Positions 10,521 through 20,089 of a stretch of DNA of 23,551 nucleotides are shown here, one piece after another. Source of the DNA: Paraglomus occultum (Eukaryota > Glomeromycota > Glomeromycetes > Paraglomerales > Paraglomeraceae); the NCBI GenBank assembly GCA_910592205.1, contig CAJVPJ010000494.1, positions 1-23,551 of the forward strand, in the 5' to 3' direction. The notes below the pieces were generated by a model. The model saw only the letters and a list, made by a program, of their open reading frames with translations. It ran no database searches and was not told where the DNA came from. A program made the translations under genes and the position numbers. The first letter of the stretch is position 1. The number at the start of each line of letters is the position of its first letter.

Positions 10521-13350
10521 TAAGTTTAATAAAAGCTCTACGCACAAATACTCCCACATGCCGAAATTTATGTTTCACATGATCAGCTTACTCTACTGAG
10601 CTAAATAGAGATTGATATACAGCACGCTCAAATTGTATGAAAAGCGGGTAATGGATTAGCAGCGTGGGAATTAATACGTTGCTCATATAAAAGATTAACA
10701 ATTAAAATATTAAGTTGTGAAATTTAGATGTTCGAGTTTCGTTCTCAATTTAATAATTTCAAAGTTTCCTGCAAAATATGCACACAGACATTCCGAACAA
10801 CTTGGACAAATTATAACAATTTTCAGAGTACTTGAACGTTTAGTCAATTCGCTTCGTCATTATTATGAGCAGACACGTTCACAGAATTTAACTCTTTATC
10901 TTGTCAATATCATCATTCTCGATATGTATTACAGAATATCTATGAAATTCTATTGACGTATACTAGCAAATTACGGGGAGTAAAAAAACTTCTTTTTTTT
11001 TTGAGCCTTGCGTTAGCTGGTTTGATGCCTCTGATTCTGATTATGCCGTAAAGATACCTACTCAATTAAAATATATACAAATAGTTCTTGATATAAATCG
11101 AGTTATGTGGTATTGAAGATAACCCCGGAACTCATATTTACGCATTTTAATAAACGTTGAGGAAATGGGATGTCAACAAGCTACTAAAAAAATACTTCCT
11201 TCCAACCAGCAATAGTCAAACAGGCAACTCTTAATTCTACTCTACACAAACTTTATAAAGTTATTGTTACGTTAGCTTTAATATGTTAAGTTTTATAGAT
11301 GGTGACAGCCTGGCAATCAATAAATGTTCGGCTCAATCACAATTAAGCCGTGCTGTCCTGGCTGACGAGTGGGAGCAAAAACACTAAATCGTCAATTTGT
11401 TTAAATTATGGACATTGATAGTAATTGGCAGAAAAAAACCAAACTTTTGAATTTAGCGGTACTTTTTCAGCAAAATGGGAACATAAATGGATGGGGAACC
11501 CACGTTTGAGATTTACGTAATAATAATAAGTAATAGCTAACATTACTAAAACTTTGCAGAAATGTTTTTATTAAAAATGTGTTCATGGCATAATATCTAT
11601 CATCGCGAATGTGAGGGGAAAATGTAGATAAGTTGGGAAATTATGTAAAGAAAGATTCACTGTTCCTCAAGGGTTGATGTCAGAATAATTTGCATGACGT
11701 GCTCACAGAACCCATTCACTCTTGGCATACGCTGAAGTGAGACACTATGCTTACTAGCATATTGTGTTAGAATTAGAGAGACGTATATGAAACACATGCA
11801 GTCTGGGGGAGCTCTGAATAATATCTTTGATAAACTCATTTCAAACACATGCAATGCAAGCAAGTTGAATTAACCATAATAATAACTGTGGATTATTTAA
11901 CATGATTAGTTATGCAACCAGTTTGTCGTCTTGAGTTGTTCGAGTTCTTTGGATGTTTGTAACCTAACCCATTTTTTCTTTGACTTTAATTTCTTTTATG
12001 ATGCAATTTAAACCGTCCTTTGAAAGATGATTAAAAGAGCCAACAGTAGGAGTAGATGTTGTGCAGGCAGAATTGGAAAGCTTTAGAAATAAGATTAACT
12101 ACTTGCGAATGAATATGAGTATGACTCACTTAAACAATGCTTAACGCGTAGAGAATTGACAATAACAATGGAATATTAAAAAGAGAGTACTCTATAAAAT
12201 ATGTTGTAATGCGAAGCGAATATTGTGAAAGTTTACCTAGACAACGAAAAAAAACTTTGACTATTACAGAAAAAATGGAGTTAAAGAACGACCAAAAAAA
12301 CCAACCCCCGAAAAAGAAAAAGAGTAAAAAGAAGGTAAAAGGCAATAGTAGTTAATCCGAAAAAAAAAAACGGGTTAATTACTACGTTTTATATGTGACG
12401 ATATATCTGCCTTTGTTAAAATTGTATTATACAATATTATACAACCTTTACGTCATGCTGACATCTTATGGTTATGTCTTCTTCTTTTTGTGCATACTTT
12501 TTTGGCCATAACTCCTTTATATAGTTTGTAAGGCATTTATTGTAAAAACAAGTTATTATTATTTATGATATAACCTAATATTATGTTTTACTGTAAACTT
12601 TTTAAAACCTCCCGTTCTGACCGTAAATGTTCGTTAGATCCAAGTCAGACAATTGACTTGGCATTCTTTGCAACCAATTAAACGTGTATTCGCAGATTTG
12701 GTCGGCTCCAGTATTTACGTGTATTCTGTAATTAACGGACATAACGTATGCACGTGCTTACAAAAAAAAGCATCATTATGTAAACTCTATACAAGGAAGC
12801 ATAAGTATCCGAACGCTCCTAGCTTGGGACAGGAACAAGTAAACGCTTTGAAAATAAGTGCATAACAAACCATGATCACTTGTAAGATTTTCAAATATCC
12901 AATATTTGCGTCTAAACATATAAAACATATCAAAGCCGCATCAGTCTTTTTAAAAAAGCTGATGTTACCTCCATTTCGTTCCCACTTTTCATTACTTTAT
13001 TAGATGTCAACCAAATTCAGAATATGAAACGGGAACGTGAAATGAATAGGACCTTAAGCCCAGTAACAGACCATTCTATAGTTGTACCTTTGGTTCTTGT
13101 CATATGCGGCGTTTTTCTCTAAGAAACTACTCACTGTTGTCTCTTTATTGTTAATTAATGATAAACGAGCAATAGAGTTTGGTTATTAAGTTTAATAATC
13201 GGAGAAAGTTGTGTGAGATTTAGACTGAAAGACATTGGAATGTTGAATAATTTCACCAACAAAATTTGTGACCAACATTTACATGTTTTTGAGTTTCGCT
13301 TTGTTAATCCTATAAAGGTAGCTCAAGTTTAAATTTCGTACTAATACAGA
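10521..13350. other. AT-rich spacer, nothing supported
   Basis: Only chance-length frames and homopolymer tracts (poly-T near 10990, poly-A near 12360). One perfect CACGTG occurs near 12751 but is far from any gene. No RNA gene, repeat pair or recognisable coding relic was seen. Confidence 0.5.
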
Positions 13351-13399
13351 CTATATTTTAAAAAGTTAACCGTTAACTTTGTAGATATTGTCACAGGGT

Positions 13400-13430
13400 A
13401 CTATTGGCTCGGACCGCTTAGTCGCGACAA
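13400..13430 (+). repeat. Left terminal inverted repeat of the MITE-like element
   Basis: Thirty-one bases, perfectly complementary to 13801-13831. Further out, 13352-13364 (13 AT-rich bases) also matches the reverse complement of 13835-13847, but here it is separated from the arm by about 35 bases containing GTTAACCGTTAAC. Confidence 0.9.
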
Positions 13431-13800
13431 ATTCGAGAAAGAAGTGCCAAATTCACATTACATATAAATCATGTGATCAAGGGTACCGAATCATATGTAT
13501 TACAATTGTTCAAAAATACTGGAAGGAATAACACGATTCGCCTATACCGTCTAACTGCTGCATATCCAGCTTGCTTGGGACTAAGGCATCCATATATCGG
13601 AAAGACTTTTGCGCATAACCACGAATTTGTTTTAAATAAAATGTCTTTTTTGTTTTGAACGTCGTCTCATTTCTTCACTTGCTTCACAGGAATGCTACCA
13701 AAACGCATTCTTATTGATAATTACGTAGCTTATGTTACGTGTTTATAGTACCACTCATATGAAAGGAATCTTTTCGTTGGATTTTTAAAATCTTTACAAG

Positions 13801-13831
13801 TTGTCGCGACTAAGCGGTCCGAGCCAATAGT
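13801..13831 (-). repeat. Right terminal inverted repeat of the MITE-like element
   Basis: Exact reverse complement of the left arm. It is followed after three bases by the 13-bp AT-rich outer match at 13835-13847. Confidence 0.9.
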
Positions 13832-13847
13832 CAGTTTTTAAAATATA

Positions 13848-15716
13848 AAATTTGGGAGTAGTTGAACAGCGCAATTTTATGACTTTATTCATAGCTATCG
13901 ACAAAAACTGGTACACAGTGAAAGTTAATGCAACGGGCCGTCGATATAATAATAACTCATTTTGGCTTATACAGACGTTTTTTCCGGACAGAAACAGAAT
14001 TTTCTAAACCTGTATTGAAGTTTGCTATATTAATATCATAACGGAGTCTGTTATGTGATTTGATTGTCTTGTTTCCCCCCTTTTTTTTTAAACTTGGAAA
14101 ATTTAACTGTTATAAAAGCATTGAGCAGAAAAGGCAGACTATAGTTGTAACGGTTTTTTGCACGTTTAATTAAAATTCGGTATAAACTCACTGTTCAATA
14201 TAATTAACTCGTCTATATTACGGATAAGAGAACAGTCCATGTATCTGCGTATCAACTGCAAACGCGGCTTAGTTTTCAAGTTAGTAAGTTTACTTATTGG
14301 CTTGGGCGTCCAATCCCTAAAGGTAAGCCCATATTTTTTATAGCAGCCATCTGTTGAGTGGGCTTATAATTGTCTTTCTTGTTTTTTAAAAAAAAAACCT
14401 TTTAAATTTACTTTTTGAAATTCATGGCTTGAATCGGTGAGACCGAGACCATTTTTTGTTTTCAATGGTATTGTCAATACTAAAGATCATAATAATAAGA
14501 GCAAATTGCGGGGGAAAGTCGCAACAGAAATAGAAAACGCTTTCCTTGACAGAATGGTATATTTCCAACACATCCCATGCGTGGCTCGCATGTGTAATGT
14601 GTGATCCTGTAAATAATGGATGATGGAAATCGCTACTTAGAGCCTTAGTAACTGATTTAGGAGACAGTTTTTACGTGCTCTGAATTTAGACCTAATGCTA
14701 AGGGATATTGCGTCCTTGTTATAGTAAAGACGTTCAGGAAATAAACCAAAGAGAATGACATAATAGGCTTCTTGTTTAAAGACAATATCAAATATATTCG
14801 CTCATTTTTACTGTCGATTAGTCCCCAAATAATATTAGATGAAATTTGTTAAACGTTTCTAGTAAAATTTAGGCTGAATTACTTATTAGCAGCTTTTTTG
14901 AACACAAACGTCTCCGTATTTTTCTATTTTTTTCAAATAGTTATCGAAATTATATAATAATCGCAATTTAGTTTTCGCCAATTTCAAAAATGATAGCATT
15001 TATGTCTTCTGGTAGCTAATAACTGTGTATATTTCTGCAAACACTTATTTGCTTCAACGTAAATTCCTTCTGAATCAGCTTCCGGGGTTATGCTTACCTG
15101 TTCTGTTTCTTGAGCGTTTATTTTTTTCTTCATTGGGTAGATACCTTCGTTCGTGTTATATATTAGCAATGTTTTTGCGAATTTAAAATTTCCAAAGGAG
15201 AAGAGGTTAGCGTTAGGATGGAAAGAGATTTAAATTTTTTGTGTAATTTAAAAGCAGTGACTTTCTGGTTTCAATAGATTAAATTCAGTATAAACACCCA
15301 TGGACTCTGACAGCTCGCAAGATGGCAAGCCATTCATAGCATTGAGCTTTGCGCACGTTTGTGCTAATATGATGACCTATCATAGACGTGTTCGCCAAAC
15401 ATGCGAATATTAAATATTAATGAACCCATCTTAATTAATTGACCGATTAACTTGTCTTGAATTTTCGATATTGTTTAACAGACTGTTAAATCTCCTCTAA
15501 TCATATTTATCTATCTGATTTGGCTTCAACACACGTCTCATCTCGTTAGTCATGCTTCAACCGACCCAAGTACAACCGGTGACGTTACGCGATATACTGT
15601 ATATATATAACTCACAAACTCTGGATCAGAACAAAATTACCTGCCAATGTGCAAAATAAATCCAATACACGCACAACAAACCAAAAAACTCTATTTACGC
15701 ATAAAAGTCTTTGAAT
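13848..15716. other. AT-rich spacer with one weak minus-strand frame
   Basis: The minus frame from about 15229 to 14984 is open for 81 codons and includes an ATG at 15169; it contains KKKINAQETEQ followed by a GTAAGC that could be a splice donor. No family is recognised and the length is within chance. Poly-pyrimidine runs occur near 14080 and 14385. Nothing else is supported. Confidence 0.4.
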
Positions 15717-16088
15717 ATGACGCAAACGGCCAATACAACCTTGAAGAAGACCCTACGCGCACAATGTCTCAATGCTACGAATGTCAACGATACTAACCTT
15801 GCGTGGGGTTTTGAAGTGATGAATGACTTGCTTAAAGCATATTTTTCGAACTTTGCTGCCAATCGTAAAAAAAATGCAAGGTAAAGCTCTAAACACTGGA
15901 GCAAATCTCGTGGTGAATATGCATATCTTCTTACAATCAAGTCAGCAAAACTCAAAAAAAAAAAACTTGATTATGATAGTCGCCTTGTTGTAAATTGCCT
16001 CCGTAAATATATACCTAGACCGCTTGGATACAGGCCGAAAACCAACGCCTTTTATCTCAAAGATTTCTATTTATGTATTATAAATTAG
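15717..16088 (+). pseudogene. Possible coding relic, one in-frame stop
   Basis: From an ATG at 15717 the frame reads 55 codons to a TAA at 15882-15884, then continues in the same frame for 67 more codons to TAG at 16086-16088. The product would be basic and Lys/Tyr-rich, with segments such as NLAWGFEVMNDLLKAYF before the stop and YIPRPLGYRPKTNAFYLKDF after it. The interrupting TAA lies inside a GCAAG/GTAAAG string that could instead be a splice donor. I recognise no family. A frame of this size with one stop can occur by chance a few times in a window this AT-rich, so support is weak. Confidence 0.25.
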
Positions 16089-16498
16089 TTAAATTTAATT
16101 AATTGTGTGTTTCATAACTTAATAAGAATTGCTTTGTACGTACGTTCATAACCAAAATGAAATGGCTGTCAAATAGGAGAAAACGATATTGACCGAATTT
16201 ATATGCCCCAAAGCAAACGTGATTGTATTCATGGAAGGAAAAATAAACAAAAACTTTACGAGCAAAATTATCAATTATTACTTGAAATTATCGTATAATA
16301 TTACTATCCGAATTTCGCACTCAAGGATGTGGGCAACTACGAATCGGTTTCAAGACTGCTGAAGCTGTGTACATGATAACATTGTCGCTTTAAACAGCAT
16401 GTGGTGCGCGCGATTCCTGGTGTCGAGTAGTAGCTCGCACAGAAGAATATACAAGTAAAACTTGTGGACTTTATGGTTATATTCATAAAAATGCTAGG
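16089..16498. other. Spacer between the 15.7-kb frame and the decayed minus-strand gene
   Basis: AT-rich with no recognisable frame on either strand. It should hold the 3' flank of the decayed gene that lies to the right. Confidence 0.45.
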
Positions 16499-16619
16499 TG
16501 GTTCCAAGGCGTTTTGTTATCCCAAATACAAAACGAACCTTGATAGAGATATTAAATAATGGTCTTTTGCTAATAATGGGTAGACCAAGTTTGTTCATGA
16601 GCCTTGATCTCTGGTACTT

Positions 16620-18234
16620 TTGGCTCTGGGGTCATTTTCTTCATTCTTCTATCTGCTCTGCCTTGGCTTCCTGTTTCTTAGCTTGATGATGGGTCTTGGC
16701 TTCCTGTCACTTAGCTTGATGGGGTTTCATTTTGTTTGGGTTGAGGTGGACATGAAGGAGTGTTTTGATAATAGTCTGTAAACTGTGGCTGTAAATTGTG
16801 CCTGTCCATATATTTACAGTGGATGTATAGAACTCCTTTAAAGTTGCTTGGCAGATTGCATGGTTCTCTGTTGGTTTGGGAATGGCTGAGAGATCTACTA
16901 AATTTCTTGAATTAATTTCTTTTCTAATCTGTGCAAAGATTCTAATAGGATAGAAAATGATGTATATGTATTAGCTTGTGATGATATCCACATATTAAAA
17001 ACTAGAAGATGAAAATTATTACTTACTCAGATTCTTTTCGTGTTTTTTTTTCCAATGCAGCCATAATATAAGTTCTCAAAATGACTAAATGAAAAAAAGC
17101 CTGCTTCAATCAAGGTAGAAACATTCTCTGGGATTTAGGATTGGAGTTATGCTGACTAAGGAAGCATGCTCTCCAAATTCATAATCCTTAGGAAAAGCAT
17201 TTGCCAAATTACAATGTTCACTGTCTGGATTACCAATAATTGAGTAAATTTTGCCTGAAATAACCTAATACTAATAGATGTTGATGGTGAAAGTCAGTAT
17301 AACAATAATTATGCAGCCATGTTGCACCATAATCACAAAATCTTACCATGTTATAGTTAGTGACTCTTGAATAATAAGATGTAATGCTTCAAACACCTGG
17401 TGGTTGTATTTTTGTTCAAGAGTCAACTGCTGTTCGATATCATCCAAATTGAGTTTATCTCATAAAATCTGCCATAAGGTGGTTGTAACAGTACAAAAGT
17501 TATTGTCTTCATCTTCATTACCTTGCTCATGTGAGCCCATCTCAGAGTCTGATAAGGAAATAATGACAGGGTTTTTGAGAAACCCTACTGCATTCCTCCA
17601 TGCTTGCATCTTGTCAAAACCTTTAATTTTGCTGAGATGGCTTGTTAAACCAAGTGTGTCCATGCTGCTTGTGTCTATTTTTTCTCTGAGTTTTTTTAAT
17701 AGTCTTCTGACAATGCCCCTAGGCAAGAACTTTTGACTCAGCTTTTTTTTTCTTGAAAAATTCCAGTTTCTCTTGTGTGGGGTTTGACCCTAGCTTCCTA
17801 TACTCTTCTTGGAGACGCTCTTTCCTGTAAAACGAAGAGAAAAATTACTTAATAACGAATAAAAGCAATGTGAAGCAGTGAATCACGACTCAAACTTACA
17901 TTATATTGGACAACAAATCTTTTAGTAAGTCATCATTAATTGATTTATAATTTGCTCGAGGTTTTCTTTTTGGAGCTGCACCTTCTGGTCTCTTTATTGC
18001 AGGAGGAGAAACCATTGTTGTATGTGTTGTGACCGCCCGCTTTACCCAGTTTTTGGCCAATCCATGTGGGTACACTCTCCCACGGATAAAATTGAAGTAG
18101 GAATGCGGCTGTATAGCGTAGGTAGTATAATTTCGATTGGCTTTCTCCGCGTGGAAAAAATGACATCCCGAATTGTATAAAGATATGCAATAGCGACAAG
18201 TAGAAGTATTCCCTTCAGGACGACAGTGTTTCCA
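16620..18234 (-). pseudogene. Decayed intron-containing gene, family not recognised
   Basis: Read on the minus strand. The frame is open from 18234, passes an ATG at 18015 (MVSPPAIKRPEG) and reaches a GTAAGT donor at 17900/17899. A 75-nt intron ends in TTTTACAG at 17825, and the reading frame is kept into KERLQEEYRKLGSNPTQEKL. A run of nine As (17743-17751) then marks a frameshift: one frame stops at 17719-17721 while the next continues with RRLLKKLREKIDTSSMDTLG and an acidic tail to a TGA at 17460-17462. Coding-like sequence resumes in the same frame (LNLDDIEQQLTLEQ). Further segments include GNPDSEHCNLANAFPKD and, after a second GTAAGT...TAG intron (17026-16942), IFAQIRKEINSRNLVDLSA down to a TGA at 16707-16709. 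Several segments need frame changes. Well-formed splice sites plus multiple disablements suggest a former gene, perhaps from a mobile element. The 18234-18016 extension has a Cys-rich CRYC...CHFFH stretch of unproven relevance. Confidence 0.6.
16662..16721 (-). repeat. Two-copy tandem repeat inside the decayed gene
   Basis: The 27 bases at 16662-16688 recur at 16695-16721 with two mismatches (33-base period). On the minus strand the copies read HQAK-K-QEAK and HQAK-stop-QEAK. One copy therefore shows what stood where the other now has TGA, supporting the view that the stop at 16707-16709 is a later mutation within a longer charged C-terminal tail. Confidence 0.75.
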
Positions 18235-18470
18235 TCAGGAATGCATAGACGAAATCCGTGAGGGACTTCGTTTTTGAGATATCGCACAATTTGCTGTGCC
18301 AAGGTAGGCTCATTTCCTGCACTGAGTTCGGACACGACTAGGCCCCGGAAATGAAGCCATCTTGTCGCTCGTCGAAAGTTTTCCTTAGCAAAAGGTTTGC
18401 CAGAGGCCGAATCGAACGCTTCATTCACCCTTGACACGAGAATGTAAGGTTTGGGCCGTTCTCTTCACTA
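18042..18470 (-). other. GC-richer open frame overlapping the 5' part of the decayed gene
   Basis: A 131-codon ATG frame (18437-18042), which extends a little further upstream without a start, overlaps the CRYC frame of the decayed gene in another phase. It contains SASGKPFAKENFRRATRW, loosely like the segment before the catalytic domain of some tyrosine recombinases, but no catalytic Arg-His-Arg-Tyr set can be traced. The patch is noticeably richer in G+C than its surroundings, so long frames are less surprising here. It may be the 5' part of the same decayed gene, joined through a frameshift near 18215. Confidence 0.35.
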
Positions 18471-18642
18471 AAATTTAGAGTTTCACCGTATCAGGACCGA
18501 TGGAGTTTGGTTGAGTACTGTCAAATTTGATGCATCTTCAAGATGAAGCGTTTTCAGATGCTATTAAAAGCGCAGAATAGGAGTTAATTGCTTGACAACA
18601 TGACAAAAAACTTATGTTGCCATATCGTTATAGCTGTTTAGT

Positions 18643-18914
18643 TGTAGAGAGAACCTCTTCAGTGTCTGCTACCCTCTTTCGTTCTTCCATGCTCAACGCA
18701 GGCCGAGGCTGAAGAGGTACGGCAGTGTGAGAATAGGAAAAGAAAATGCCCGTTCAAAAACTTGGAAAGGCGAATGGGTGTAAAGGAGAGGGTGAAACAG
18801 AAAGAGATATATATCGGTGAGAACGCGATTACCCAAGCCAATATTGAAATGTTTACGCAATTTGGAAATGTGGCTAAGGAGGCTGAGGAAGAGTGTCGAG
18901 TTTACAAGATGTAG
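18643..18914 (+). other. Start-less 90-codon open frame, possible exon relic
   Basis: The plus frame is open from just after a TAG at about 18640 to a TAG at 18912-18914. From an ACGCAG (acceptor-like) at about 18700 it reads as a charged, Glu/Lys/Arg-rich helical protein (AEAEEVRQCENRKRKCPF, later NIEMFTQFGNVAKEAEEE). No in-frame ATG lies near the beginning. The composition looks like coding sequence, but no family is recognised and neither gene boundaries nor a downstream exon can be supported. Confidence 0.3.
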
Positions 18915-19740
18915 AGTCGTTTTTCGGTCACAGTAGAAATATTCGTTCCGTATCTCTCATATTTATTCTTTTCTTTCAATATTTTCAGTTTAGCTTGAAT
19001 CTTTCCTTTTCTTTTTAGCTTAGTTAGTATTTGCTCAATTTGTCGTTTGTTCTCGCTCCTGAAAATGTATTTAAAAATAGTTTCGTCGCACTTGAATAAA
19101 TTATGCGGGGTTGATCTTTGAACTTGGTTCAATATTGAATCTGGCACTTGCAAAATAAGACTCTCGAAGGAGTGATTTATAACTGACAGAGTTGCAGGTT
19201 ATGTAACAAGAGTTCTGGGTTTAACAAGAGTTCAATCTAGATGAGCAAAAAGCTGTCATTTATTTAACGTATTAACATGTCTTTTATACATCTTGTTAAA
19301 ACCAATATATTAATAATATTGGGAACGACGCGTGGCTTGTGGCGACGCAGGTTAAGAAATACTGCGAGAGCAAGTGCGCATGATTAATAACGAAGTTAAG
19401 ATACTCACATCACAACATATATACATATATACGAGACTGACCATCTCTATATAAAATAGAAAATATGAAAGACTACAAATAAAGCACCTTTACGGCCATA
19501 AGACATTTTATATTCACATTCTAAAACGAAGGAAAACTGGCGTTAATCAAGGGTAACTGAGGGAAGATCTTAAAGTTTATATGAAAAAAGTAGACATTTT
19601 CAGGTCTAAGCAAAGTTAACGTAGAGTGGAGCAACAAAGACTTTTGGTATGTAACGAGAGCTCAAAAGGTGGAGATTCAAACTTGTATAAGGTCAAAGCA
19701 ATTTAATGTGGAGTTATTTCCTTTGCTAATATAAGGTTTG
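18915..19740. other. Spacer with one weak minus-strand frame
   Basis: The minus frame ending at 18902 is open for roughly 95-100 codons upstream (to about 19195), with an ATG at 19153. The product is Lys/Glu-rich (KRQIEQILTKLKRKGKIQ) and could be a relic or chance. From about 19200 to 19740 nothing but AT-rich DNA with a TATA-like dinucleotide patch near 19420-19435 is seen. Confidence 0.35.
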
Positions 19741-20089
19741 CCTGAAATGTATAATTAATATAGGGTGTCTGTGGCGTTTTGACCCCCAAATTTCGTTTGT
19801 GGCGTTCCAATATTCACTTTGTCTAGTTTTGTTGCACTAATATTAAATATGGGCTCGGTCGTGGTGATGAAAAAAAAAGTCCCGCTTTCACAAACTATCC
19901 ATCACCCCTCTCTCCCCGAACAATTTTCATTTCCAACGAGGAATTACCAAATATCTTCATTAAATAAGCCATACCCACGCATTAGCACAGGATCAACAGT
20001 CACTCTCTACTTACAATACTCATTCTGGCTACCGTCTACATCTCACAACTTTACCTATAACACATACACCATATTCCAACACACATAAC
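19741..20089 (+). promoter_or_regulatory. Promoter / 5' leader of the PHD-finger gene
   Basis: Two exact copies of TGTGGCGTT stand 28 bases apart (19770-19778 and 19798-19806), candidate sites for a DNA-binding protein. From about 19885 to the start codon the plus strand becomes C/A- and pyrimidine-rich (runs such as CATCACCCCTCTCTCCCC and an ACACACATAACA just before the ATG), the usual look of a fungal transcript leader. No TATA box can be assigned with confidence; TATAATTAATATAG lies at 19750-19763. Confidence 0.5.

Larger units (their letters stand above)
13400..13831. mobile_element. MITE-like element with 31-bp perfect terminal inverted repeats
   Basis: The 31 bases at 13400-13430 are the exact reverse complement of 13801-13831. 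The arm reads CTATTGGCTCGGACCGCTTA followed by GTCGCGACAA, so each arm ends inward with the 8-bp palindrome GTCGCGAC. The 370-bp interior is AT-rich and has no transposase: its longest frame (13473-13658, plus) is 61 codons and unremarkable. Small size, perfect arms and no coding capacity fit a non-autonomous DNA transposon. A TA lies just before the left arm (13399-13400), but the right flank starts TC, so a mariner-type TA duplication is possible only if the right copy has mutated. Perfect arms suggest a fairly recent insertion or selection on the arms. The superfamily is not established. Confidence 0.8.

Noticed and set aside
12748-12758. CACGTG E-box as a target of the bHLH protein
   Set aside because: It is several kilobases from any supported gene; a single 6-bp match is expected by chance.
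18408-18425. TTCGATT (minus strand) resembling a tRNA T-loop
   Set aside because: No paired stem on either side; it lies inside an open frame.
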